Shown: positions 1-10,628 of the stretch, one piece after another
Layout: every line of letters starts with the position of its first letter
Position numbering within the stretch: position 1 is the stretch's first letter
From: Virgibacillus sp. MSJ-26
Lineage (GTDB): Bacteria; Bacillota; Bacilli; Bacillales; Amphibacillaceae
Reading direction: 5' to 3'
DNA length: 64,000 nt
Assembly (NCBI RefSeq): GCF_018918075.1
Contig: NZ_JAHLPW010000003.1
Span: 124,001 to 188,000, forward strand
Translations under genes and position numbers: made by a program
The notes under the pieces: generated by a model
The model's database searches: none
Seen by the model: the letters and a program-made list of their open reading frames with translations, nothing else
Told to the model about the DNA's origin: nothing

Positions 1-50
1 ATATTTTAGTGTGTCTTTTTCCGCTAAATGTGGGTTATGTTTGTCTACAT

Positions 51-614
51 TCAGACTCTCAATAACCCACGGAATCCCCGAGTACTATAGTAAGACGATG
101 CACCGTTATGATATACGAAGACGTGCCCATAGCGATAGTCGCAAAATAGAGCACCGCCCCGCTCTCTAATATCAGATGGAGTTTGCACCCAACTTGATGT
201 TTTCATATCAAAATCTCCAAACTCCTGCAGTGTTCGATACTGCTCTTCTGTTAAGAGTTCAATACCCATGTCGGTCGCCATATCAATAGCCGTATTTTCT
301 GGTTTATATTTTCTCCTTGATTCCAAGCCTGCGCGATCATAACAGACACTTCTGCGGCCTTTAGGGCTCTCCGGTGAGCAGTCATAAAATACGTATTCAT
401 CCGTACTATAATCATACTCAACAAAATCCGGTTCGCCACCCGTTTTTTCCATTTCATTTAGTGACCATAATTTACCTGGGTATTTTTCGAGTCTTGCTTG
501 AACGTCATTCCATTCTATCTCTTGATGACGATCCATATTTTTCTCAAAACGCGTTTTTAAAATTTTGAGTAATTCTTCTTGTTGTTCTGTGGATAAATTC
601 TTATCGTTTGTCAT
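51..614 (-). CDS. DUF4256 family protein
   Basis: A 187-residue soluble protein without signal peptide or membrane segment. The Q-E-E-L-L-K-I-L-K-x-R-F-E-x-N-M-x-R-H start, the W-x-x-V-x-A-R-L segment, the E-M-E-x-T-G-G-E-P-D block and the Y-x-x-x-R-G-F-R-G end are what I associate with the DUF4256 family, which has no established function. The ATG follows an AAGGAGATTT ribosome-binding site. It is a single gene on the minus strand, separated from ileS by a gap with its own terminator. I infer a housekeeping protein of unknown role; the family call is from memory of the pattern, not from a search. Confidence 0.75.
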   Translation of the reverse strand: MTNDKNLSTEQQEELLKILKTRFEKNMDRHQEIEWNDVQARLEKYPGKLWSLNEMEKTGGEPDFVEYDYSTDEYVFYDCSPESPKGRRSVCYDRAGLESRRKYKPENTAIDMATDMGIELLTEEQYRTLQEFGDFDMKTSSWVQTPSDIRERGGALFCDYRYGHVFVYHNGASSYYSTRGFRGLLRV

Positions 615-949
615 ATTGAAATCTCCTTATCATTTTAGGATTTGGGATAGGGAAGTTGTCTTATTACAGGTTGAAGAAAGACTTTTAAAATAAAAAATGG
701 GGAAGACATTTGTCTTTATAAGTTTTTAAACCCGTTCGTTTTTATCACTTTCGCTCTTTACGAAACGCACTGTACCTAATTTTGTTTTACATTATAACAC
801 GATTAGATAGTTAATTCTCACTACGCAATCATTTTTAAACCAACCACTTAAAGAAAATAGGCAAGATACCGTGAGCCTGTTTTACAAATCTAATCATAGC
901 CATTTACCATTTTAGATTCATGGGAGGCTCCTTGAAGAGCTGGTTATTT
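615..949. other. AT-rich intergenic stretch
   Basis: Between the ileS terminator and the DUF4256 start. It holds the upstream region of the DUF4256 gene and no open frame with a ribosome-binding site. I see no convincing riboswitch or repeat. Confidence 0.5.
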
Positions 950-988
950 AAAAGACAGATGCCAAAATCTGATGGCATCTGTCTTTTG
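950..988 (-). terminator. ileS intrinsic terminator
   Basis: The inverted repeat AAAAGACAGATGCC / GGCATCTGTCTTTT lies 5 nt beyond the ileS stop codon. Read on the minus strand, it is a strong hairpin ending in T residues. Confidence 0.85.
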
Positions 989-992
989 TCAC

Positions 993-3900
993 TTAAAAAG
1001 TAATACTAATACCGACTTTTTCCTTTTCAACATCCACACGCTTCATATTGGCTTCCTTATTAAAGCTTAATTGATTAATTAATAAATTCTTTTCTAGTAG
1101 CTCCTTATGTTGTTCAACAGCTGACTTTAATACATCGCTTAAATCCAATGTTAAGTTAACCCGCTTTTCAACAGCTAAATCTAATTCCTTTCTATATTGC
1201 TGTACAGCACGAATAAGTTCACGAACTAGACCTTCATTAAATAGTTCTTCAGTTACGTCTGTGTCTAAGAGAACCGTATATAATTCATTAGACGCTAGTT
1301 CAACCCCCTGTTCAGATACTTGGTTAATAAGTAAATCTTCACCTTCTACTTGGACGTCCTCTCCAGCTTTATTTACAGTTTCAAAGTATTTCTTTTCGGC
1401 TACGCTCTTTGCTTCGGCATCCGATAACTGTTGTAATGCTTTCTGAACCATTCCTACATCTTTTCCAAGTTTCGGTCCTGCAACTGGAAAATTTAATTTC
1501 ACTTCATACTTAACCGCATTTCCAAGATTATCTTTAACTTCAACTTTCTTAACATTTATTTCATCTTCAATTATATAATAATACTTAGCTAAGTGGGATG
1601 TATTTTCCTCTTGACCAACGATTGTCAGTACAGATAGAGGTTGCTTTGTCTTTATATTAGAAGTATTACGAGTCCGACGAGCAAGCTCAATAATTTGAAG
1701 CACGCTCCCCATTTCTTTTTCCAATCTTTCATTTACAACCGCCTCATCATATTTTGGAAAATTAGATAGATGCACACTTTCGCCCGTTAGGTTAACATGG
1801 ATATCCTCTGAAATGAATGGTGTAAATGGCGCTAACATCTTACTTGTTGTCGTCAGCACACTGTATAACGTATGATAAGCCGCCAATTTATCGTCGCTTA
1901 AACCTTCACTCCAGAATCGATTTCTTGAGCGGCGGATATACCAGTTACTAATCTGATCGACTAGTAATGCTAGTTCTCTTGCCGCAGCAGTAAATTCATA
2001 ATCATCTAGATACATTTCAACCTTTTTGACAACCGTATGAAGTCTTGATAATATCCATTCATCTAATAACGACTTTTTACCAGGACCATGTTCGTTCGGG
2101 TCAAATTGGTCAATATCGGCATATAAAGTATAGAAAGAATGCACATTGACGAGGGTATCGACTATTTTTGATTTAGCTTGACTCACGATATTAGATGAAA
2201 ATCTTTTATTATTCCACGGCGCACTATCGGCAAGTAGCGACCATCTCAATGCGTCTGCTCCATATTGTTCAACTAGGTCCATCGGATTAATAACGTTTCC
2301 TTTACTTTTAGACATTTTACGTCCATCTTCATCAAGTATATGTCCCAGTGAAAGAACACGTTTATATGATGTTTCGCCCTTGAATAAGGAAGACACTGCA
2401 AGTAGACTGTAAAACCATCCTCGCGTTTGATCGACTCCTTCAACAATGACATCTGCCGGGAATTGTTTTTTGAATAACTCTTTATTTTCAAATGGATAAT
2501 GATATTGAGCAAATGGCATTGAACCACTATCAAACCATACATCGATTACTTCTTTCGTTCGTTTCATATCACTTTGGCATTTGGGACAAATTAACGTTAC
2601 TTCATCAACATAAGGTTTGTGAAGTTCTATATCGTCCGACACTTTATTTTTAGCATGATCTTTGAGATCTTGGATACTATTTGGAGAATACTGATGATGA
2701 CAGTCATTACATACCCATACATTTAACGGTGTTCCCCAATAGCGATTGCGTCCTAAGTTCCAATCCACCATATTTTCTAAAAAGTTTCCAAAACGGCCAT
2801 GCTTCATATGTTCTGGATGCCAAGTTATCGTTTCATTATTCTCTAAGATGTTTTCTTTAATTACTGTTGTCTGAATAAACCAGCCTTCCATTGCATAATA
2901 AATAAGTGGCGAATCGCACCGCCAGCAATGAGGGTAGCTATGTTCATATTTTTCTTTTGAGAAAAGAAGATCTTTTTCAGCTAACATTTTAATGATTGAT
3001 ACATCACTGTCTTTAGTAAACTCACCTACTAATGGAGGAAAGTCTTCAGTATACAGCCCCGCTTCATTAACAATATTTATAAAATCTAATCCCTCTTTTT
3101 TAACAGCCTCATAGTCATCCTCTCCATGAGCTGGAGCGATGTGAACAATACCGGTTCCACTATCATCCGTAACAAAATCTGCTGAAATAACTACATAACC
3201 TTTATCTAAGTTAAGATGCGTAAACAGTGGTTCATAAGAAAGGCCGACAAACTCACTTCCTTTATGCTTACTGACCACTTCATAGTCTTCATTGAACACT
3301 TTATCCGCAAGTGCCTCTGCAACCGTGTAAATATTATTCCCTTGTTTTATCTTAACGTAATCCATGTTGCAGTTAACCGCTAAAGCAACATTAGCTGGTA
3401 AAGTCCAAGGTGTCGTCGTCCAGCCTAAAAAATATTCATTTTCAGTACCTTTTATCTTAAACTTGGCTGTAGCAGATAGATCTTTAACATCCTTGTAACC
3501 TTGGGCCACTTCATGAGAACTCAATGACGTTTGACAACTTGGACAATAGGGTGTCACACGATGTCCTTGGTACAGTAATCCTTTTTCATGAATTGTCGAT
3601 AAAATATACCAGACACTTTCGATATACTCATTATTGAGTGTGATATATGGATTATCCATATCAACCCAGTACCCAATAGCTTCAGTAAAAATTCGCCATT
3701 GACGTTCGTAATCAAAAACGCTTTTTTTACATTCCTCAATGAATTTTTCAACACCATATTCCTCAATCTCTTTCTTACCGGAAATCCCAATTTTCTTTTC
3801 TACACCTAGTTCTACTGGTAAGCCATGGGTATCCCAGCCAGCTTTACGAATCACTTGATACCCTTGCATCGTTTTATATCTTGCAATGAAATCTTTAATC

Positions 3901-4085
3901 ACTCTTCCTAAAACATGGCCCGCATGTGGAAGTCCGTTGGCTGTAGGAGGCCCTTCATAAAATACAAATGTTTCATTTCCTTCACGTTCTGAAACAGACT
4001 TCTTAAATGTATTTTCATTATCCCACAACTTTTTGATTCGATTTTCACGTTCGACTGCTTTTTCATTAGAATTCACTTTTTCCAT
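993..4085 (-). CDS. ileS: isoleucyl-tRNA synthetase (type 2-like)
   Basis: A class Ia aminoacyl-tRNA synthetase of 1030 residues that charges tRNA-Ile with isoleucine. Visible motifs are P-H-A-G-H (HIGH motif, residues 53-57), [10 protein letters not shown], the editing-domain stretch around [10 protein letters not shown]-x-x-C pairs, [10 protein letters not shown] and K-M-S-K-S near residue 590. The [15 protein letters not shown] context and the long C-terminal part resemble the eukaryote-like IleRS2 group, often mupirocin-tolerant, rather than the shorter housekeeping bacterial form. The HxGH order is canonical. The gene stands alone behind an isoleucine T-box, so it is probably induced by uncharged tRNA-Ile. 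Whether a second ileS exists elsewhere cannot be seen here. Confidence 0.96.
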   Translation of the reverse strand: MEKVNSNEKAVERENRIKKLWDNENTFKKSVSEREGNETFVFYEGPPTANGLPHAGHVLGRVIKDFIARYKTMQGYQVIRKAGWDTHGLPVELGVEKKIGISGKKEIEEYGVEKFIEECKKSVFDYERQWRIFTEAIGYWVDMDNPYITLNNEYIESVWYILSTIHEKGLLYQGHRVTPYCPSCQTSLSSHEVAQGYKDVKDLSATAKFKIKGTENEYFLGWTTTPWTLPANVALAVNCNMDYVKIKQGNNIYTVAEALADKVFNEDYEVVSKHKGSEFVGLSYEPLFTHLNLDKGYVVISADFVTDDSGTGIVHIAPAHGEDDYEAVKKEGLDFINIVNEAGLYTEDFPPLVGEFTKDSDVSIIKMLAEKDLLFSKEKYEHSYPHCWRCDSPLIYYAMEGWFIQTTVIKENILENNETITWHPEHMKHGRFGNFLENMVDWNLGRNRYWGTPLNVWVCNDCHHQYSPNSIQDLKDHAKNKVSDDIELHKPYVDEVTLICPKCQSDMKRTKEVIDVWFDSGSMPFAQYHYPFENKELFKKQFPADVIVEGVDQTRGWFYSLLAVSSLFKGETSYKRVLSLGHILDEDGRKMSKSKGNVINPMDLVEQYGADALRWSLLADSAPWNNKRFSSNIVSQAKSKIVDTLVNVHSFYTLYADIDQFDPNEHGPGKKSLLDEWILSRLHTVVKKVEMYLDDYEFTAAARELALLVDQISNWYIRRSRNRFWSEGLSDDKLAAYHTLYSVLTTTSKMLAPFTPFISEDIHVNLTGESVHLSNFPKYDEAVVNERLEKEMGSVLQIIELARRTRNTSNIKTKQPLSVLTIVGQEENTSHLAKYYYIIEDEINVKKVEVKDNLGNAVKYEVKLNFPVAGPKLGKDVGMVQKALQQLSDAEAKSVAEKKYFETVNKAGEDVQVEGEDLLINQVSEQGVELASNELYTVLLDTDVTEELFNEGLVRELIRAVQQYRKELDLAVEKRVNLTLDLSDVLKSAVEQHKELLEKNLLINQLSFNKEANMKRVDVEKEKVGISITF

Positions 4086-4105
4086 GAGATCACTCCTTTT
4101 TTAAA

Positions 4106-4400
4106 AAACAAAAAACTCATCCCTATATAGGGACGAGTTCTACCCGTGCTACCACCCTGATTTTAGGAAATAACTGCTTTAAAGTCATTTCCTAACACTC
4201 ATTCAACGTACAATCATACGCGATCCTTTTAACGGTGGATTTCCGTAAAAGCTTAAAACGTTTCAGCTTTTCTTCTCGGAGAGGATGTTCATCATAAACT
4301 GAACATTGGCTTTCAGCAAGGTGCCAACTCTCTGTAGAACAGGAATTATGATTACTCGTTCTCGTCAATGAATTTAGTCGTTAGTATAGTAAGGTTAATA
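4106..4400 (-). promoter_or_regulatory. T-box leader, isoleucine specifier
   Basis: On the minus strand the leader carries the T-box core AGGGTGGTAGCACGGG (4140-4160), followed by a terminator hairpin (ACTCGTCCC/GGGATGAGT plus T-run, 4106-4138). Upstream is a Stem I region with AGAGAG near 4332 and an AGTA/GAAC internal loop. The codon after GAAC in the specifier loop is ATC, at 4284-4286, which matches the isoleucine synthetase downstream. Uncharged tRNA-Ile should stabilise the antiterminator. Confidence 0.93.
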
Positions 4401-4443
4401 TACAATATGTTGAAAATAATATCAAGTGCAGTAGCGATTCCAA

Positions 4444-4896
4444 TCATATTTTTTTAATAAACGTTGTTAGCGATAGATTTTCTGCTACTCTTTTTTCTTC
4501 TATTTTTAAAAAGCCATTTTTCAAATAGAAGGATACGGCTGGTTTATTTTTAGTCCCTGTTGATACGATGATTATACCATCTTTTTCCGCGTTGTTCTCA
4601 ACAAAGTCCAGTAACTGCTGGGCGATTCCTTGTCTGAAAGTTTTAGGATGTACCATTAATCGGTGTATATCAACGACGTTATCAAATTGTTTTATAGAGA
4701 TGACTCCGCACAGCCTTTCATCTACGTAATAACCATAGAACCTTTCCCCACATTGTTGCAACGACTCAACCGTGTCTTGTAACGGAGGTATATCGTCGGA
4801 ACCAATTATGTCTGCTTCCACTTTATATGCAAGTGTTTGAACGTTTAATATGTCTTTAACTAATTCGGGATTTGTAATATCAACTCTCTTAATCAC
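4444..4896 (-). CDS. GNAT family N-acetyltransferase
   Basis: A single-domain acetyltransferase. The stretch V-D-I-H-R-L-M-V-H-P-x-x-F-R-Q-G-I-A-Q-Q-L-L-D-F is the acetyl-CoA binding motif A (R/Q-x-x-G-x-A), followed by K-N-K-P-A-V-S-F-Y-L-K-N-G-F-L (motif B). The substrate is unknown. The frame stays open to 4956 through a palindromic repeat, so I prefer the GTG at 4896, which has GGGGA six bases upstream and begins the conserved I-K-R-V-D-I segment; 151 residues fits the family. It is a single gene between the ileS leader and codA. Confidence 0.8.
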   Translation of the reverse strand: MIKRVDITNPELVKDILNVQTLAYKVEADIIGSDDIPPLQDTVESLQQCGERFYGYYVDERLCGVISIKQFDNVVDIHRLMVHPKTFRQGIAQQLLDFVENNAEKDGIIIVSTGTKNKPAVSFYLKNGFLKIEEKRVAENLSLTTFIKKI

Positions 4897-4942
4897 AGTT
4901 CTTCCCCATTCTCTAATAAAGATAATTTTTCTCGATATAAAA

Positions 4943-4978
4943 GGACATGGGGACAAGCAACCTGTCCCCTCTGTCCCT
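4943..4978. repeat. GGGACAG-type palindromic repeat
   Basis: GGGGACAAGCAACCTGTCCCC with a partial second arm (GGACAT.../...CTGTCC). It touches the codA stop codon. Further copies occur at 7750, 11421 and 11714. Confidence 0.75.
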
Positions 4979-6242
4979 ATCTTTTAAAATCTACTTTTAT
5001 TTTCTTGTCAAAATTAACACTCGTTTCACTTGGGCGAGTTTCAGAAATAACTTGTCCCTTGCGAATAGAATAAGTGACGGTGGCTTGGTTACGAATGACT
5101 TCATAGGCATCCGGGCCGTCAAGCACAATCAGATTAGCATCCTTACCTACTTCAATTCCATAATTTTCTTGGATATGCATCGTTTTGGCGCTATTGGTTG
5201 TAATTAAATCAATAGAATTCATAATTTGCTCGTACCCCATTAGTTGTGCTGCGTGAATTCCCATATGAAGGACTTGTAGCATATTACCTGTTCCTAGCGG
5301 ATACCATGGATCAAAAATATCATCATGTCCAAAACAAACATTCATTCCTGCCTCGAGCAATTCTTTGACTCGCGTTAAGCCGCGGCGTTTCGGGTATGAA
5401 TCAAAACGTCCTTGCAAATGAATATTGACGAGCGGGTTGGAAACAAAGTTGATTTCAGACATACCTAATAATCTAAATAACTTGGACGTGTACGCGTCAT
5501 TATAAGAGCCCATGGCGGTCGTGTGACTTGCCGTTACTTTTGAGCCTAACCCACGTTCGTAAGCTTCCGTCGCTACGACTTCTACAAAACGAGATTGTTC
5601 GTCGTCTATTTCATCACAGTGGATATCTACAAGACGATCGTATTTTTCCGCTAAATCAAAAGCAATTTTCATAGATTCCACGCCATATTCGCGGCTAAAT
5701 TCATAATGAGGAATCCCGCCGACCACGTCAGCTCCCATTTTCAAAGATTCTTCAAGTAATTCTTTTCCATTCGGATAAGATAGAATACCTTCTTGTGGGA
5801 ATGCGACCAACTGTAAATCTAAATACGGGGCTATTTCTTCTTTCACTTCAAGCAATGCCTTTAGAGCAAGCAATTTGGGATCTGTAACATCCACATGCGT
5901 TCTAACGTGCTGAATGCCCTGCGCTACCTGCCATGTTAATGCTTTTTTTGCACGACTTTTTACATCTTCATGTGTAATTGTCTGTTTACGTTCAGACCAA
6001 CGTTGAATCCCTTCAAATAATGTACCACTCTGATTCCATGCCGGCTCACCTGCTGTTAATGTTGTGTCTAAATGAATATGAGGTTCGATAAAAGGCGGAA
6101 GTACAAGTGAACCCTCTACATCAAGCACGTTACTGTCACTGGCAGTTCCTTGTGACTCAGTAATTGCATCTATTTTACCATCTAGAATATTAATATCCCA
6201 TAACCCTGACTTTCCGTGTAATGCAGCATTAATTATTTTCAT
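4977..6242 (-). CDS. codA: cytosine deaminase
   Basis: Hydrolyses cytosine to uracil and ammonia for pyrimidine salvage in the cytoplasm. The 421-residue amidohydrolase shows the metal ligands H-I-H-L-D (near residue 56), D-I-H-C-D-E, A-S-H-T-T-A-M and the CodA-specific [10 protein letters not shown] block carrying the catalytic aspartate. Length and motif order match E. coli CodA. Its ATG overlaps the codB stop by one base (TAATG), so the two are translationally coupled and share the PyrR-type leader upstream of codB. Deamination of isoguanine or creatinine-like substrates is possible in this family, but the permease partner points to cytosine. Confidence 0.94.
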   Translation of the reverse strand: MKIINAALHGKSGLWDINILDGKIDAITESQGTASDSNVLDVEGSLVLPPFIEPHIHLDTTLTAGEPAWNQSGTLFEGIQRWSERKQTITHEDVKSRAKKALTWQVAQGIQHVRTHVDVTDPKLLALKALLEVKEEIAPYLDLQLVAFPQEGILSYPNGKELLEESLKMGADVVGGIPHYEFSREYGVESMKIAFDLAEKYDRLVDIHCDEIDDEQSRFVEVVATEAYERGLGSKVTASHTTAMGSYNDAYTSKLFRLLGMSEINFVSNPLVNIHLQGRFDSYPKRRGLTRVKELLEAGMNVCFGHDDIFDPWYPLGTGNMLQVLHMGIHAAQLMGYEQIMNSIDLITTNSAKTMHIQENYGIEVGKDANLIVLDGPDAYEVIRNQATVTYSIRKGQVISETRPSETSVNFDKKIKVDFKR

Positions 6243-7510
6243 TATGATTCCACCTTTTCTGTTTGTGATATAGTAACTTGCTTACGAGAAACCCATTCAA
6301 CGGCTTTCGTTCCAGCAACATGGGCGATGGCTGAACCTATCAACGCATTGATTGGTGGAATTCCAGGCAGAAGCGCAGCCGCAACAATCCCGAAAATCCA
6401 AGCCACAATCGCAATTAAGTTGATATTTTTAAATGTCATTTCCTTAAACGCTTTATAATGAGCGCGGTTAAGGATAAAGAAATCTGCTAAAATAATTGCA
6501 CCAATCGGCGGTAAAGTCGAACCTAGGATATTTAAAAAACCAACAAAATGATTATAAAGCCAAAGAGCAGCTATTGTCCCGGCCACGCCATTTATAATAA
6601 CCATCTTCTTACGTGGTAATTTTGTAATATTCGATAATCCTAATCCTGATGCATAAAGTGCATTATCATTGGTCGTCCAAATATTAAGACCTAAAACAAT
6701 AATTGCAGGCACCATTAAGTTCTGCATAAACATCACTTCAGAAATATCTGCTTGTCCCGTCGCAATGGAACCCACCGCACCGAAAACAAACATTAATGTA
6801 TTTCCAATGAAAAATGCAATCACTGTCGCGATAACAGCGGAACTTTTCTTTCGAGAAAATCGAGTAAAATCTGGTGTGAGTGTTCCTGCACTTATAAATG
6901 AACCGATGCAAATTGTTAGTGCAGCTGCTAATCCGAGCGATTGTGTCGGTTCATAGCCAAACAGTTCTTCCATGCCACCCATTGATTGGATCGCTTTAAC
7001 AACGGATGTACTTCCAAGTATTGAAATTAACGGCACCGCGATAAAACCAATCACTACAATTGCTTTCATCCCGAAGAAAGCTGTACATGTCATTAAAATA
7101 CCAGCAATTGCAATTAAAATATGAACATCAATGCCAGTGACTTTTTGAACTGGAACGGCAAACATCGCCGTACCTACCCCAAACCAACCGATTTGCGTAA
7201 AAGCAAGCATAAATGATGAAATATAAGATCCTTTTTCACCAAATGCATAACGTGCGAGTAAGTGCGTTGATAGGCCTGTTTTTGACGCCATATAGGCAAG
7301 CGCACCAGTATAAATACCGAGGATTAGATTTCCTGCCAATACAATTAACATAAACTGTGTAAAGTTAAGACCTTGGCCAAGCTCACCACCTGACCACATA
7401 CTCGCTGAGAAAAAAGTTAGTCCGAGCATGACGACTAACGTATGCAAAAAATTTTTTCGGTGTGTTTGTGGAACAGCCTGTAAAGAGAAATCTGTATCTA
7501 CTTTTTTCAT
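6242..7510 (-). CDS. codB: cytosine permease
   Basis: A nucleobase:cation symporter-1 family carrier of 422 residues with about 12 hydrophobic segments. It starts with a short cytoplasmic tail and enters the membrane at the [12 protein letters not shown] stretch; the G-x-x-x-T-P-D-F-T-R-F segment is typical of CodB. It imports cytosine for the deaminase encoded directly downstream. The ATG follows GGAGG after a PyrR-type attenuator, so expression should fall when UMP is plentiful. Confidence 0.94.
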   Translation of the reverse strand: MKKVDTDFSLQAVPQTHRKNFLHTLVVMLGLTFFSASMWSGGELGQGLNFTQFMLIVLAGNLILGIYTGALAYMASKTGLSTHLLARYAFGEKGSYISSFMLAFTQIGWFGVGTAMFAVPVQKVTGIDVHILIAIAGILMTCTAFFGMKAIVVIGFIAVPLISILGSTSVVKAIQSMGGMEELFGYEPTQSLGLAAALTICIGSFISAGTLTPDFTRFSRKKSSAVIATVIAFFIGNTLMFVFGAVGSIATGQADISEVMFMQNLMVPAIIVLGLNIWTTNDNALYASGLGLSNITKLPRKKMVIINGVAGTIAALWLYNHFVGFLNILGSTLPPIGAIILADFFILNRAHYKAFKEMTFKNINLIAIVAWIFGIVAAALLPGIPPINALIGSAIAHVAGTKAVEWVSRKQVTISQTEKVES

Positions 7511-7554
7511 AATGTTGCCTCCTGATGATTGGCACCATCTAAAGGAGCAGGGTA

Positions 7555-7690
7555 TAAAAAAACAGGTCCCCTGTCAAAAGTGACAAGAAACCTGTAGATT
7601 ACATAAAAATAAACGGCATGAAATACATGCATCGCTATTTTTACATAACCAATCCGCTTTCCTTGTCAGCCTCACAGGACTGATTTAAAG
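7555..7690 (-). promoter_or_regulatory. PyrR-type attenuator ahead of codBA
   Basis: On the minus strand, 7690-7661 reads TTTAAATCAGTCC then TGTGAGGCTGACAAGG. This is the Bacillus PyrR binding-loop consensus (TCC-AGAGAGGCT-n-AAGG). It is followed by a terminator hairpin (7555-7597: ACAGGT...TTGTCA / TGACAG...ACCTGT plus T-run) just before the codB ribosome-binding site. UMP-bound PyrR would release the terminator. The same control is known for pyr operons of Bacillus; here it covers cytosine uptake and salvage. Confidence 0.87.
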
Positions 7691-7749
7691 GTACCATATT
7701 TTATTACACTTATTATTGCATACAGATGATCTATCGTCAAGACTTTTTT

Positions 7750-7807
7750 GGGACGTGGGGACAGGCACGCTGTCCCATTCGGGACAATGTGCCTGTCCCC
7801 ACGTCCC
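7750..7807. repeat. GGGACAG-type palindromic repeat, long form
   Basis: A 58-bp near-perfect palindrome: GGGACGTGGGGACAGGCAC, a central TGTCCC/GGGACA, then GTGCCTGTCCCCACGTCCC. It ends 13 bp after the stop codon of the 7821-8150 gene. Confidence 0.9.
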
Positions 7808-7820
7808 CCCTCATGAAAGA

Positions 7821-8150
7821 TTAATAGTCTCGTTGGCGTAAATATAAAAGAAGATCCTCATCATGTTTTTTTAGCATATATTTTTGAACTTTACTATCTA
7901 TCTTTCTCTGCTGTTTATCTCTTTTGCTAAAGAAATTCATTAATAGAAACACAGGATTTCCCCCGGCACTTGCTGCGACACGCGTACCGGAGAAGAAATC
8001 TTCTTCTGGTAATGGTAATTCCGTTTTTTCCATAAATTCTTCTTTGTAATACTTCGTAATCAAAATAGTATTGGCTTTAATTTTTAATGCAGATAGTAAT
8101 TCTTCTGCATTGTTGGCTACATAACAATCATGTGACTTACTATCTTTCAT
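7821..8150 (-). CDS. hypothetical protein, 109 residues
   Basis: I do not recognise the family. It is a small soluble protein, acidic in the middle and strongly basic/charged at the C-terminus (K-R-D-K-Q-Q-R-K-I-D-S-K-V-Q-K-Y-M-L-K-K), with a hydrophobic F-L-L-M-N-F-F patch. The frame is closed by a stop before a palindromic repeat, and the ATG follows an AAAGGATG ribosome-binding site. It sits between the codBA leader and an unrelated lipoprotein gene, so context gives no clue. Confidence 0.6.
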   Translation of the reverse strand: MKDSKSHDCYVANNAEELLSALKIKANTILITKYYKEEFMEKTELPLPEEDFFSGTRVAASAGGNPVFLLMNFFSKRDKQQRKIDSKVQKYMLKKHDEDLLLYLRQRDY

Positions 8151-8206
8151 GTGTTACATCCTTTCTTTATTTAGTCCTTATCACTGTTTTCCCCACAGCT
8201 ATGTTT

Positions 8207-8812
8207 CTAATCATCAAATGCTATCTTAAACAAGTACACAACATCATATTCTTCTAATTCTTCCAAGTTGTTCTCTGGATTTTCATAAAAGTCACTAGAA
8301 ATTGAACTTACACCATGTTCATCATTGGAATACGCTATGCTCGCCAACACGGTTTCATCTTTATCTATAGCAATCTCTTCTGTGAATGATCCTGACACAA
8401 TCGACATATTTTCGGAAGTTAACGCCGCTTCATCGGAGGGGGTTGAGGAAGATGTACCATTTTCATCACCAACACCTAGATAGAATGTTTCCTTTTCATG
8501 CGGTTCTTCATCAATAGCCGTAGCGAAAATAATCGATCCCTGTTCATCAATGTCTGTCGTCATATAACCCAACTCGTCATTGACCATTTCACCTGATTCA
8601 TACTTTTCTATCCATACACTAACTTCTTCATATGATGTATTATTATAATCGAAAACAAATGACAGATCAGCAACCGTGGTAAGGATTGTTTCTTCTCGCT
8701 CATCCAAATCGGCTTCGGATATATAATCTGACTTCTCATTTCCTACTGAGCCACATGCACTCATGAGCCCGATAAATACAACAAACATGACGATTCCAAT
8801 TACCTTTTTCAT
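8207..8812 (-). CDS. putative lipoprotein, unknown function
   Basis: 201 residues. The N-terminus M-K-K-V-I-G-I-V-M-F-V-V-F-I-G-L-M-S-A-C is a lipoprotein signal with lipobox L-M-S-A-C, so the mature protein should be anchored outside the membrane at Cys20. The mature part is very acidic (many E and D), as often seen in secreted proteins of salt-tolerant bacilli. No domain is recognised. It lies directly downstream of a two-gene ABC exporter on the same strand and might be co-transcribed, though a gap of about 70 bases separates them. Confidence 0.75.
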   Translation of the reverse strand: MKKVIGIVMFVVFIGLMSACGSVGNEKSDYISEADLDEREETILTTVADLSFVFDYNNTSYEEVSVWIEKYESGEMVNDELGYMTTDIDEQGSIIFATAIDEEPHEKETFYLGVGDENGTSSSTPSDEAALTSENMSIVSGSFTEEIAIDKDETVLASIAYSNDEHGVSSISSDFYENPENNLEELEEYDVVYLFKIAFDD

Positions 8813-8885
8813 TACAACACCTACTCCATTAATAAGCTATTCTCCATCCTTTAAAATTCAAGACTAAAACGATTTACTCCTGTTC

Positions 8886-10628
8886 TTATTTTCCATTCAA
8901 TGGTTTCGAATTAGTTTCACTCACTAAGTCAATTTTAATGCCTTTGTCAAATCGTTTGGCACTTGCTAATGTGGAGCCAACCGTGATACCAACCGATACA
9001 GCAATCATAAGGAGGATCAATCCAGCCGACACAACCATTGGATAAGTCTGTTTCCATTTAAAAAATGTTAAAATAATGGTGAGCATCAAACCTGGAATTC
9101 CAGCTACACCGTGACTTGTAGGGTCAGGTAGTGCCACTTGTTCAACCGGGAAAACCATAAACCCATACGGAATCGCTAAAACAACTAAATAGATAATCGA
9201 CAATATGAATAATAGAATGGACACGCCAAACTGAAGACGCATTTGCGGATTCATTGGGTTATACTTCGCACCGATTGTTCCAAACCATAAACCGAGCGCA
9301 CTGATTCCTAAGGTAATGACCGCTTTTATCACGATACCAAGTAAAAATTGCGTAACAGACCAACCGAGAAAAATCCCGACAATGATTTCCACCGTTGTCA
9401 ATAACACAAAAGGAATTAGCCAACTTATCCACAACTTTCCGAGTGCAATTGTTTTTCCAGGTAAAGGTACGATATTGAGATTCCAAGCAGACACACCCTC
9501 ACGCCCGACAGAATAGGCTGCCACTGTTCCATTTAACATGGCATATAAAAATAGCGCGAACCCTTGTGCAATTGGCCAACTCACCTCAGGGAATTGGCGA
9601 AGCTCGTTTATGCTACCGTCGTTTGTGAAAAAGCCGATAATGATAAATCCTATCGATATGACCAGCGGCATAAATACCAGCCATTCACGTGTATCTCGCT
9701 TAAGAGTTAACCACTCTTTTTTACCAATCGCTATGACAGGATGATCTAATTTTAATGAGCGCTGATTTTTCCGGTGACGCTTCTTCTTTTTACCTCCCCC
9801 ACCTTCGCTGACTCGAATCCATCCTGTACGAAAACCTTTTTCCACGGTCATAGTGGCAATTAAAATTAAAATAGCACTTATAAATAGAGTCATTAACAGC
9901 GGAATTATAAATTTAAATGAACCTTGCCCCGCTTCAATGACAGCAGTACTGCCCCAATTCGTCGGTACCCAGTCCGGTAGTAAAGGTAAGCCAGACATGA
10001 TCATGTCGATCATTGATCCATCACTTGTAAAATTTGGAATCATCAACACCATATACACCGCGATACCGGTAAAAAAACTCATCCCGGTCAAAAATTCATT
10101 CGCTCGACTCACTGGAACAACTTGAACGACGAGCAAATTCCCTAAATATGTAATGGATAAACCTATTAAACTAACAGCAATCAACACGAGCAATAAAACT
10201 GGATAATAAAGAAAATGAACGCCAGTTGCCAAACCGTACACCGTAGCCAGCACACCAAAAAAGAAGAGTATTGGTAGAGCCACACGCAGGAAGCTTTGAA
10301 TATATTTTATCCAAAAAATATAGGGTGTTGGAATTGGCATTGTGAATAACAATTCTAAATCCGTTGACGCGTATAAATTTTTATAAACATAAGGAAGTCC
10401 AAATAAAACCGTTATACCAATAACCATTAGCAAGCTATATGATAAAATCCCTTCAAAAATAGGTGTAGTCATTTTACCTGCTAAATGCCACACACCGTTT
10501 GATATAAAAATCAAAAACAATCCTACAACAATCACCGAAATCAAATAGGCAAAAATATTTCTTGACGGTTGCGTTCGGAGGGTATTCATCATAATTCGCC
10601 ACTCGTTTGCAAATAAAATCTTCATCAT
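8886..10628 (-). CDS. ABC transporter permease (ABC-2-like)
   Basis: A 580-residue integral membrane protein with roughly 12 hydrophobic segments in two halves, separated by a very basic loop (G-G-G-K-K-K-K-R-H-R-K-N near residue 280). The T-D-L-E-L-L-F-T-M-P-I-P motif after the second or third segment is typical of large putative ABC exporter permeases. The start overlaps the ATPase gene by 4 bases, so ATPase and permease form one transporter. The substrate cannot be read from sequence. A second methionine follows the first. Confidence 0.85.
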   Translation of the reverse strand: MMKILFANEWRIMMNTLRTQPSRNIFAYLISVIVVGLFLIFISNGVWHLAGKMTTPIFEGILSYSLLMVIGITVLFGLPYVYKNLYASTDLELLFTMPIPTPYIFWIKYIQSFLRVALPILFFFGVLATVYGLATGVHFLYYPVLLLVLIAVSLIGLSITYLGNLLVVQVVPVSRANEFLTGMSFFTGIAVYMVLMIPNFTSDGSMIDMIMSGLPLLPDWVPTNWGSTAVIEAGQGSFKFIIPLLMTLFISAILILIATMTVEKGFRTGWIRVSEGGGGKKKKRHRKNQRSLKLDHPVIAIGKKEWLTLKRDTREWLVFMPLVISIGFIIIGFFTNDGSINELRQFPEVSWPIAQGFALFLYAMLNGTVAAYSVGREGVSAWNLNIVPLPGKTIALGKLWISWLIPFVLLTTVEIIVGIFLGWSVTQFLLGIVIKAVITLGISALGLWFGTIGAKYNPMNPQMRLQFGVSILLFILSIIYLVVLAIPYGFMVFPVEQVALPDPTSHGVAGIPGLMLTIILTFFKWKQTYPMVVSAGLILLMIAVSVGITVGSTLASAKRFDKGIKIDLVSETNSKPLNGK

